A stretch of 16,424 nucleotides of DNA from NCBI GenBank assembly GCA_013044085.1, contig JABEVI010000220.1, positions 1 to 16,424 on the forward strand, read 5' to 3'. Of this stretch, positions 7,005 to 13,194 are shown piece after piece. Under the pieces are notes generated by a model that worked only from the letters and a program-made list of their open reading frames with translations, did not search any database and had not been told where the DNA came from. This DNA is from Steroidobacteraceae bacterium (GTDB lineage Bacteria; Pseudomonadota; Gammaproteobacteria; Steroidobacterales; Steroidobacteraceae). The stretch's first letter is position 1; every line of letters starts with the position of its first letter. The translations under genes and the position numbers were made by a program.

Positions 7005-7050
7005 CGCGTGTCACCATCAGGGCGTCACGTCTTGCCTGGCGCACGAGCGC

Positions 7051-7059
7051 AGGGGGGGG
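7051..7059 (+). promoter_or_regulatory. paaA ribosome-binding site with a run of eight G
   Basis: AGGGGGGGG ends 3 nt before the paaA ATG and is the only purine-rich stretch available as Shine-Dalgarno sequence. A homopolymer of eight G at this point is unusual. Slippage would change the length of the site and its distance to the start codon, and so could tune PaaA synthesis. Confidence 0.5.
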
Positions 7060-7062
7060 TCG

Positions 7063-8061
7063 ATGTATACGCAAGGTCTCGCTGAACCGCCCGCGCGCGC
7101 CGGCGCGCCCGAACCCGTCGTCGAGGACGCCGAGCAACTGCGCCGCTTCGAGGCGCGAATCGACGCGGAGGAAAAGATCGAGCCGAAGGACTGGATGCCT
7201 GCCGCTTACCGGCGCACACTCATCCGGCAGATCTCCCAGCATGCCCACTCCGAAATCGTCGGCATGCTCCCCGAGGGCAATTGGATCGGGCGCGCACCCA
7301 GCCTGCAGCGCAAATTGATCCTGATCGCCAAGGTGCAGGACGAGGGCGGTCACGGCGCCTACCTGTACAGCGCCGCGGAAACCCTCGGCGTATCACGCGC
7401 CGAACTGATCGATCAATTGCTCGCGGGTACCGCCAAATACTCGAGCATCTTCAATTATCCGACCCGCAGCTGGGCCGACATCGGCGCGATCGGCTGGCTC
7501 GTCGACGGCGCGGCGATCATGAACCAGATCCCGCTGTGCCGCTGTTCATACGGCCCCTACGCACGGGCGATGACGCGTGTCTGCAAGGAGGAGAGCTTCC
7601 ACCAGCGCCAGGGCTACGACATCATGCTGAAACTTGCGAACGGCACCCCAGCGCAAAAGCGCATGGCGCAGGATGCCCTCGACCGATGGTGGTGGCCGTC
7701 GCTCATGATGTTCGGTCCGCCCGACACGGATTCGCAGCACACGGCGCTCTCCGTACGCTGGAAGATCAAACGCTTCACGAACGACGAGTTGCGCCAGAAA
7801 TTCATTGATTTCACCGTACCTCAGGCGCGATATCTCGGACTCGAGGTGCCGGACCCCGAGCTGCGATGGGACGAGCAGGGCAGGTGCCACCGTTTCGGCG
7901 AGATCGATTGGAGCGAGTTCCACGCGGTTCTGAAGGGAGATGGACCGTGCAACCGCGAGCGCATGCTCGCCCGACGTGACGCTCACGAGGCGGGCCGATG
8001 GGTTCGCGAGGCCGCCCTCGCCCATGCCGCCAAACACCGTCGCGCCGCCGCCATGGCTTGA
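7063..8061 (+). CDS. paaA: Phenylacetyl-CoA epoxidase, diiron catalytic subunit PaaA
   Basis: PaaA is the oxygenase subunit of the PaaABCE ring-1,2-epoxidase, which converts phenylacetyl-CoA to the 1,2-epoxide using O2 and electrons from PaaE. The 332-residue protein has the ferritin-like diiron fold. Glu64 (AHSEIVGMLPEG), the first ExxH pair Glu94/His97 (VQDEGGHGAY) and the second Glu177/His180 (CKEESFHQRQGYD) are the likely iron ligands. Conserved RWWWPSLMMFGPPD near 208-221 and QARYLGLEVPDPELRWD near 254-270 confirm PaaA. It is some 20 residues longer than E. coli PaaA, mostly as a Pro/Ala-rich N-terminal tail. ATG 7063 follows the G-run ribosome-binding site. It is the first gene of the operon, 16 nt ahead of paaB, which has its own GAGGAGAGG site. 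Confidence 0.97.
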   Translation: MYTQGLAEPPARAGAPEPVVEDAEQLRRFEARIDAEEKIEPKDWMPAAYRRTLIRQISQHAHSEIVGMLPEGNWIGRAPSLQRKLILIAKVQDEGGHGAYLYSAAETLGVSRAELIDQLLAGTAKYSSIFNYPTRSWADIGAIGWLVDGAAIMNQIPLCRCSYGPYARAMTRVCKEESFHQRQGYDIMLKLANGTPAQKRMAQDALDRWWWPSLMMFGPPDTDSQHTALSVRWKIKRFTNDELRQKFIDFTVPQARYLGLEVPDPELRWDEQGRCHRFGEIDWSEFHAVLKGDGPCNRERMLARRDAHEAGRWVREAALAHAAKHRRAAAMA

Positions 8062-8077
8062 TCGAGGAGAGGTTTCG

Positions 8078-8368
8078 ATGAACGAAGCAGGCGACTGGCC
8101 GTTGTACGAGATTTTCATTCGCGCCCGCGGCGGCCTCGATCACAAGCACGTCGGCAGCGTTCACGCCGCCGATGCGGCGATGGCGATCGAACACGCCCGC
8201 GATGTCTACACCCGCCGGCAGGAAGGCATCAGCGTGTGGGCGGTGCGCTCGACCGACATCGTCGCGTCCGACCCGGGCGAGGCGGAGTCGCTGTTCGATC
8301 CGGCGCGCGACAAGGTCTACCGGCATCCGACGTTCTACGAGATCCCCAAAGAGGTCGAGACGCTGTGA
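8078..8368 (+). CDS. paaB: Phenylacetyl-CoA epoxidase subunit PaaB
   Basis: PaaB is a small non-catalytic subunit that bridges PaaAC heterodimers in the epoxidase complex. The 96-residue product shows the family pattern: WPLYEIFIRARGGLDHKHVGSVHA near 7-30, AIEHARDVYTRR near 37-48, ISVWAVRS near 52-59, and a C-terminal FYEIPKEV. Length matches the family (about 95). ATG 8078 is preceded by GAGGAGAGG (8064-8072), a strong ribosome-binding site that fixes the start; the frame is open back to 7940 but that stretch lies within paaA. Its stop overlaps the paaC start as GTGA, so PaaB and PaaC are probably translationally coupled, fitting their fixed stoichiometry. Confidence 0.96.
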   Translation: MNEAGDWPLYEIFIRARGGLDHKHVGSVHAADAAMAIEHARDVYTRRQEGISVWAVRSTDIVASDPGEAESLFDPARDKVYRHPTFYEIPKEVETL

Positions 8369-9153
8369 GCGAGGCGGTCGCAGCCGGCGGCGCACCCGCA
8401 CGGCCCGCGCAGCTGTTCGACTACCTGCTGCGTATCGCGGATACCAGCCTGGTGCTCGCGCAACGCCTCGGCGAGTGGATCGGGCATGCGCCGGCGATCG
8501 AGGAAGACCTCGGCTTTGCCAATACCGCGCTCGATCTGCTCGGCCAAGCGCGGCTGTTGTTCGCCTATGCCGCCGAAGTCGAGGGTCGTGGCCGTTCGGA
8601 GGACGACCTCGCGTTCCTGCGGGAGGAAGCGGATTACCGCAACGCCACACTCGCCGAACTTCCGAACGGAGACTTCGGCGACACGATCGTGCGTCAGTTC
8701 CTGATCGATGCTTACCAAATCGTGCTCTACGGGGGCCTGCGGAAATCGCGCGATGCACGGCTCGCCGAAATCGCCGCCAAGGCGCTCAAGGAAACGCGCT
8801 ATCACCTGCGCTACAGCTCGAACTGGCTGGTGCGCCTCGGCGACGGCACCGAGGAAAGTCATGCGCGCGTGCAAGCCTCACTCGATCGGTTCTGGCCGCA
8901 CACAGCCGAGTTCTTCGACGCCGATGATCTGGACCGGGCGGTGACCGGCGCGGGTATCGCGCCCCCCGTACAGGACCTGCGTGCGGATTGGTTGAGGCAA
9001 ATCGAGCCGGTCCTTGCCGAGGCGACGCTGCAACGTCCGCCGGACGCGGCCCATCGGTGGTATGGCAAACAGGGCCGCCACAGCGAACACCTCGGACACT
9101 TGCTCGCGGACCTGCAGTATCTACAGCGTGCGCACCCGGGAGCGCGCTGGTGA
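8365..9153 (+). CDS. paaC: Phenylacetyl-CoA epoxidase structural subunit PaaC
   Basis: PaaC is the structural partner of PaaA. It has a ferritin-like fold without a working diiron centre and is needed for activity of the complex. The 262 residues begin in the family style (LFDYLLRIADTSLVLAQRLGEWIGHAPAIEEDL near 15-47), followed by NTALDLLGQARLLF, KALKETRYHLRYSSNWLVRLGDGTEESH near 144-171, and a C-terminal GKQGRHSEHLGHLLADLQYLQR. The GTG start at 8365 overlaps the paaB TGA (GTGA), with GAGG about 10 nt upstream inside paaB. Its own stop overlaps paaD in the same manner. The frame stays open to 8236, but that part only duplicates paaB sequence in another frame. Confidence 0.95.
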   Translation: MSEAVAAGGAPARPAQLFDYLLRIADTSLVLAQRLGEWIGHAPAIEEDLGFANTALDLLGQARLLFAYAAEVEGRGRSEDDLAFLREEADYRNATLAELPNGDFGDTIVRQFLIDAYQIVLYGGLRKSRDARLAEIAAKALKETRYHLRYSSNWLVRLGDGTEESHARVQASLDRFWPHTAEFFDADDLDRAVTGAGIAPPVQDLRADWLRQIEPVLAEATLQRPPDAAHRWYGKQGRHSEHLGHLLADLQYLQRAHPGARW

Positions 9154-9617
9154 ACGCCGCCACCGCCGGTATCGCACGGACGCGTCAAATACTCTCGACC
9201 GTGCCGGACCCCGAAATTCCGGTGCTCAGCGTGCTCGATCTCGGCATCATCCGCTCGATCGAGGAGACGCCGGATGGTGGCTTGCGCATCGAAGTGTCGC
9301 CCACCTACTCGGGTTGTCCGGCGACCGCCATGATCGAGGCCGACATCAGAACCGCGCTTCAAAATGCGGGATTCCCGTCGGTTCAGATCGTCGAGGTGCT
9401 GTCTCCGCCCTGGACGAGCGAGTGGATCAGCGCCGAGGGTCACCGCAAGCTGCGAGACTACGGCATCTCGCCCCCGACGGCGGCGGCGACACCGGTCTGC
9501 CCGCGATGCGGCTCGGCCGATACGGAACTGATCAGCGAATTCGGGTCGACGCCGTGCAAGGCATTGCATCGCTGCCATGCCTGCCTGGAACCCTTCGACC
9601 GGTTCAAGTGCATCTGA
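9150..9617 (+). CDS. paaD: PaaD, epoxidase maturation protein (MIP18/DUF59 plus zinc-type tail)
   Basis: PaaD is required for epoxidase activity in vivo and is thought to help assemble iron centres; its DUF59 (MIP18) domain is shared with Fe-S assembly factors such as SufT. Seen in the 155 residues: the DUF59 core (TVPDPEIPVLSVLDLGII near 17-34, then PTYSGCPATAMIE with the conserved Cys56), and a PaaD-specific tail with C117-x2-C120 (VCPRCGS), Cys136 and C142-x2-C145 (RCHACLEPF), which probably bind zinc or iron. A final Cys154 sits one residue from the end. The GTG start overlaps the paaC TGA as GTGA. The next gene, paaE, starts 19 nt after the stop. Confidence 0.95.
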   Translation: MNAATAGIARTRQILSTVPDPEIPVLSVLDLGIIRSIEETPDGGLRIEVSPTYSGCPATAMIEADIRTALQNAGFPSVQIVEVLSPPWTSEWISAEGHRKLRDYGISPPTAAATPVCPRCGSADTELISEFGSTPCKALHRCHACLEPFDRFKCI

Positions 9618-9636
9618 AGCGCGAGCGAATCCGATC

Positions 9637-10707
9637 ATGCTGAGCTACCACCCCCTCGAACTGACGCGTCGCGACGTGATCGCCGAAGATGCGATCGGGC
9701 TCGAATTCGAGGCACCGCCCGCCCTGCGTGACGCCTTTCGCTTCGAGGCCGGCCAGCACTTGCCGGTGCGGGCGACAGTCGCCGGACGCGAACTGCGCCG
9801 CACCTATTCCATCGTCAGCGCCGGCGGAGGTCCGCTGCGCCTCGGTGTGAGAATTCAGGGGGAGATGTCGCGCTATCTCGCCGCGGACCTGCGGGTCGGG
9901 GATCGCCTCGAGGCGATGCCGCCGACTGGGCGCTTTCGGCCCAACATCGATCCGTCACGCCCGCGCTCCTACGTGGCGCTCGCCGCCGGCAGCGGCATCA
10001 CACCGGTGTTGTCGATCATCTCGACCTTGCTCGCCGCCGAACCCGGCTGTCGCGTCATGCTGTATTACGGCAACCGCTCGCTCGCGAGAACGATGTTCGT
10101 CGAGGAGTTGCTCGCGCTCAAGGATCGTTACCTCGAGCGCCTGGTGGTGCACTTCTTGATGAGCCGGGAGCCCCAGGATGTGGCCCTATTCAACGGCCGG
10201 CTCGACACCGCCCGGCTGCGTGCGATCGCCGCGAGCGAGTTCGATCCAGGTCGGATCGACGAGTATTTCCTTTGCGGGCCGGGCTCCCTGGTCCGCGAGT
10301 TGTCCACCGTCCTGCGCGAACTCGGCGCCACCGGCAAAATCCACTCGGAGCGCTTTGCGCTCGATGCGAGCGCCGCCGCCGCCTCGAAGGACGACAAGAG
10401 CCAGGTGGCGGGCACGGATACCCCAGGCGAGGTGGAAGTGGCGCTCACCATGGACGGTCGCCGACGCATCTTTCGGATGAGCCGCGACGCGACGATCCTC
10501 GATGCAGCCGAGTCCGCGGGACTCGCCCTGCCGTTCTCCTGCCGCTCGGGAGTCTGTTCGACCTGTCGGGCTAAACTGCTCGAGGGCACCGTCAGCATGC
10601 AGCGCAACCAGGCACTCGAGGACTGGGAAGTTCGCAGCGGATTCGTGCTGTGCTGCCAGGCCCGCCCGACCAGTTCCCGGATCGAGATCGACTATGATCG
10701 CAAGTAA
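9637..10707 (+). CDS. paaE: Phenylacetyl-CoA epoxidase reductase PaaE
   Basis: PaaE passes electrons from NAD(P)H through FAD and a [2Fe-2S] cluster to the PaaA diiron centre. The 356 residues show the expected order: FAD-binding ferredoxin-reductase domain (1-105, with RRTYSIVSA at 54-62), NAD(P)-binding domain (108-240, with AGSGITPVLS at 117-126 and FLCGPGSLV at 211-219), a low-complexity Ala/Ser/Lys linker (242-263), and a plant-type ferredoxin domain (265-356) with ligands Cys302, Cys307, Cys310 and Cys340 (SCRSGVCSTC and VLCCQA). Length equals the family norm. ATG 9637 fits the family N-terminus but has only a weak GAGCGA ribosome-binding site. It ends 6 nt before paaG, where E. coli has paaF. 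Confidence 0.97.
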   Translation: MLSYHPLELTRRDVIAEDAIGLEFEAPPALRDAFRFEAGQHLPVRATVAGRELRRTYSIVSAGGGPLRLGVRIQGEMSRYLAADLRVGDRLEAMPPTGRFRPNIDPSRPRSYVALAAGSGITPVLSIISTLLAAEPGCRVMLYYGNRSLARTMFVEELLALKDRYLERLVVHFLMSREPQDVALFNGRLDTARLRAIAASEFDPGRIDEYFLCGPGSLVRELSTVLRELGATGKIHSERFALDASAAAASKDDKSQVAGTDTPGEVEVALTMDGRRRIFRMSRDATILDAAESAGLALPFSCRSGVCSTCRAKLLEGTVSMQRNQALEDWEVRSGFVLCCQARPTSSRIEIDYDRK

Positions 10708-10713
10708 ACCGCG

Positions 10714-11502
10714 ATGAGCTACGAGCACATCCTGTTTTCCACCGGCGAGGGCGTCGCGCGCCTCACCTTCAACCGGCCGGAGAGGCTCAACAGTTTCACC
10801 AACGCAATGCATGCGGAGGTTCGCGATGCGCTCGGGAGGGTGCGCGGCGGGGACTCGCGGGTGCTGGTGATCAGCGGTGCGGGGCGGGGTTTCTGCGCCG
10901 GCCAGGACCTGGCCGACCGGGCGGTCTCGCCGGGCGGCGAGGGCGTCGATCTTGGCGAATCGATCGAGAAGAATTACGCACCCCTGGTGCTCGCTTTGCG
11001 GGCACTGCCCCTGCCGGTAATCGCGGCGGTCAACGGCGTCGCCGCCGGAGCGGGTGCGAATCTCGCGCTCGCCTGCGATTTGGTGATTGCCGCGCAATCG
11101 GCGAGCTTCATTCAGTCCTTCGCGAAGCTCGGTCTGGTGCCGGATTGCGGCGGCACGTGGGTCCTGCCACGCCTGCTCGGCAATGCGCGCGCCCTCGGCC
11201 TCGCGATGCTCGGCGAGCGGTTGAGCGCGGCGCAGGCGGCCGAATGGGGTTTGATCTGGCGCTGCGTCGAGGATGCCCAACTGCCGCCGACCGTCGATGC
11301 GCTTGCCGCACAGCTCGCCGCGGCTCCCACGCTCGGTCTTGCCCGCACGAAGCAGGCCATCTATGGTTCCTGGGAACGCGACCTCGCCGCGCAGCTGGCG
11401 GTGGAGCGCGACCTGCAGCGCGAACTCGGCGCCACGCAGGACTATGCCGAAGGGGTCGAAAGCTTCATCGGCAAGCGGACACCGCGGTTTTTCGGCCGAT
11501 GA
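10714..11502 (+). CDS. paaG: 1,2-epoxyphenylacetyl-CoA isomerase
   Basis: PaaG is a crotonase-fold enzyme that isomerises the ring-1,2-epoxide of phenylacetyl-CoA to oxepin-CoA, and also shifts double bonds later in the pathway. The 262 residues carry the CoA-binding and oxyanion-hole segment GFCAGQDLADR at 59-69, the second oxyanion strand GVAAGAGANLALACD at 108-122, and GLVPDCGGTW at 140-149 with the PaaG-type catalytic Asp144 in place of the hydratase glutamate. These agree with E. coli PaaG in length and spacing. The ATG lies 6 nt after paaE with no strong ribosome-binding site, suggesting coupling. Its stop overlaps the paaI start as ATGA. Confidence 0.95.
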   Translation: MSYEHILFSTGEGVARLTFNRPERLNSFTNAMHAEVRDALGRVRGGDSRVLVISGAGRGFCAGQDLADRAVSPGGEGVDLGESIEKNYAPLVLALRALPLPVIAAVNGVAAGAGANLALACDLVIAAQSASFIQSFAKLGLVPDCGGTWVLPRLLGNARALGLAMLGERLSAAQAAEWGLIWRCVEDAQLPPTVDALAAQLAAAPTLGLARTKQAIYGSWERDLAAQLAVERDLQRELGATQDYAEGVESFIGKRTPRFFGR

Positions 11503-11951
11503 ACGACGGCGGCGTCGATTCGCAATCCCTCGCGGAACGCTCCGTGGCGGCACTGTACACGGCGGACCGCATGTCGCAGACGCTCGGGATGCGCATCGTC
11601 GCGATTGCGGCGCATGAGTGTGTGCTGGCGATGACCGTCAAGGCCGACATGGTCAACGGCCTCGGCACCTGTCATGGCGGCAGCATTTTCTCGCTCGCGG
11701 ACAGCGCGTTCGCGTTTGCCTGCAACTCCGGCGGCGCACCCACCGTGGCCGCCGGCGCGAGCATCGAATTCCTCGCGGCGGCACGGGTCGGGGACGAACT
11801 TACTGCCACGGCCCGCGCCGTGTGGCAGGGCCGCCGCGCCGGGCTGTACGATGTAACGATCGTCAATCAACAAGGTGTGCGCATCGCGCTGTTCCGCGGG
11901 CGTTCATACCGATTGTCCGGCGCGGATCCGCGCGTAAGGGAGAGCAAGTGA
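11499..11951 (+). CDS. paaI: PaaI hotdog-fold acyl-CoA thioesterase
   Basis: PaaI hydrolyses ring-hydroxylated phenylacetyl-CoA thioesters and is viewed as a rescue enzyme that frees CoA from dead-end products of the pathway. The 150-residue protein has the hotdog-fold signature with VNGLGTCHGGSIFSLADSA at 52-70, including Asn53, the HGG turn and the catalytic Asp68, followed by FAFACNSGG as in E. coli PaaI. Length is slightly above the family norm (about 140) owing to a longer N-terminus. The ATG overlaps the paaG TGA (ATGA) and the stop overlaps the paaJ GTG (GTGA), so three genes in a row are joined by 4-nt overlaps. Confidence 0.94.
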   Translation: MNDGGVDSQSLAERSVAALYTADRMSQTLGMRIVAIAAHECVLAMTVKADMVNGLGTCHGGSIFSLADSAFAFACNSGGAPTVAAGASIEFLAAARVGDELTATARAVWQGRRAGLYDVTIVNQQGVRIALFRGRSYRLSGADPRVRESK

Positions 11952-13153
11952 ACGAAGCCTTCATCTGCGATGCGATTCGCACCCCCATCGGACGATATGC
12001 AGGCGCGCTCGCGCGCGTTCGCACCGACGATCTTGCGGTGGTGCCACTGCGGGCGTTGATGGAGCGCAATCGCAGCGTCGACTGGAACGCGGTCGATGAC
12101 GTCATCCTCGGCTGCGCAAACCAGGCGGGCGAGGACAACCGCAATGTTGCGCGCATGGCGGCCCTGCTCGCCGGCCTGCCGAAGGAGGTTCCGGGCGTCA
12201 CCTTGAACCGTCTATGCGGCTCGGGTCTCGATGCGGTCGCGAGCGCCGCACGGATGATCCGCACGGGCGAGGCGGAACTGGTCGTCGCCGGCGGCGTGGA
12301 GAGCATGAGTCGCGCTCCCTACGTCGTCGCCAAATCCGACAGCGCCTTCGGTCGCGACGTGCAGTTGTTCGACACCACCATCGGCTGGCGCTTCGTGAAC
12401 GCGGCGATGAAGAGGCTCTACGGCGTCGATTCCATGCCGGAGACCGCGGAGAACGTCGCGGCCGAATTCGACATCAGCCGTGCCGATCAAGATGCCTTCG
12501 CACTGCGCAGTCAACAGCGTGCTTTGCGGGCCCAAGCCGACGGCACATTGGCCGGCGAGATCACGGCCGTGACGATCCCGAGTCGCAAGGGCGCGCCACA
12601 ACTCGTGGACCGGGATGAGCATCCGCGCGAGACCTCGCTCGAGGCGCTTTCGCGGCTGGGCACACCATTCCGGGAGGGCGGCTCCGTCACCGCCGGCAAC
12701 GCCTCGGGCGTCAACGACGGGGCCTGCGCGTTGCTGATCGCCAGCGAGGCGGCAGCGAGGCGCCACGGACTCACCCCGCGTGCGCGCATCCTCGGCACCG
12801 CGGTCGCCGGGGTGGAACCACGCCTGATGGGAGTGGGCCCGGCGCCGGCGAGCCAGAAGCTGCTGGCGCGGCTTGGGTTGTCGGTGGGCGCGATCGATGT
12901 GGTCGAGTTGAACGAAGCGTTCGCGGCGCAATCGCTCGCGGTGCTGCGCACACTCGGATTGCCGGACGATGCCGGACACGTCAACCCGAACGGCGGGGCA
13001 ATCGCGCTCGGTCACCCTCTCGGCATGAGCGGTGCGCGCCTCGCGGCGACCGCAACCCATCAATTGGGCAGAATCCGCGGCCGCTACGCGCTGTGCACGA
13101 TGTGCATCGGTGTCGGTCAGGGTATCGCCATGCTGCTCGAACGGGCGCCATGA
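11948..13153 (+). CDS. paaJ: 3-oxoadipyl-CoA/3-oxo-5,6-dehydrosuberyl-CoA thiolase
   Basis: PaaJ cleaves 3-oxo-5,6-dehydrosuberyl-CoA and later 3-oxoadipyl-CoA, releasing acetyl-CoA and finally succinyl-CoA. The 401-residue thiolase has the acyl-enzyme Cys90 (LNRLCGSGLDAV), the NEAFAAQ motif at 322-328, the catalytic His356 (GGAIALGHPLGMSGAR) and the proton-donating Cys386 (CTMCIGVGQG). Its early segment AFICDAIRTPIGRYAGAL and length match PaaJ/PcaF closely. PcaF of the beta-ketoadipate pathway is very similar; the operon context decides for PaaJ. The GTG start overlaps the paaI stop and has GGGAG just upstream (about 11938-11942). The ATGA at its stop opens a 14-codon mini-ORF leading into paaZ. 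Confidence 0.94.
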   Translation: MNEAFICDAIRTPIGRYAGALARVRTDDLAVVPLRALMERNRSVDWNAVDDVILGCANQAGEDNRNVARMAALLAGLPKEVPGVTLNRLCGSGLDAVASAARMIRTGEAELVVAGGVESMSRAPYVVAKSDSAFGRDVQLFDTTIGWRFVNAAMKRLYGVDSMPETAENVAAEFDISRADQDAFALRSQQRALRAQADGTLAGEITAVTIPSRKGAPQLVDRDEHPRETSLEALSRLGTPFREGGSVTAGNASGVNDGACALLIASEAAARRHGLTPRARILGTAVAGVEPRLMGVGPAPASQKLLARLGLSVGAIDVVELNEAFAAQSLAVLRTLGLPDDAGHVNPNGGAIALGHPLGMSGARLAATATHQLGRIRGRYALCTMCIGVGQGIAMLLERAP

Positions 13154-13194
13154 ACCGACCTGGGGTCGTCGCGCCTGCGGGTGAGCTTCGGTGA
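13150..13194 (+). other. 14-codon mini-ORF bridging paaJ and paaZ
   Basis: An ATG at 13150 overlaps the paaJ stop as ATGA, and the frame runs for 14 codons (MNRPGVVAPAGELR) to a TGA at 13192-13194 that overlaps the paaZ GTG as GTGA. A ribosome finishing paaJ could therefore restart here and be delivered onto the paaZ start, spanning a gap that would otherwise break the chain of 4-nt overlaps. No function of the peptide itself is implied. It may equally be chance, since both overlap tetranucleotides are common in this operon. Confidence 0.35.

Noticed and set aside
10186..11553. 455-codon minus-strand open frame across paaE and paaG
   Set aside because: It is a shadow of two genes with intact catalytic motifs and has no family resemblance.
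11618..11947. Longer start for paaJ inside paaI
   Set aside because: The extension is Arg-rich and out of frame with paaI, and the thiolase N-terminus begins exactly at the GTG of the GTGA overlap.
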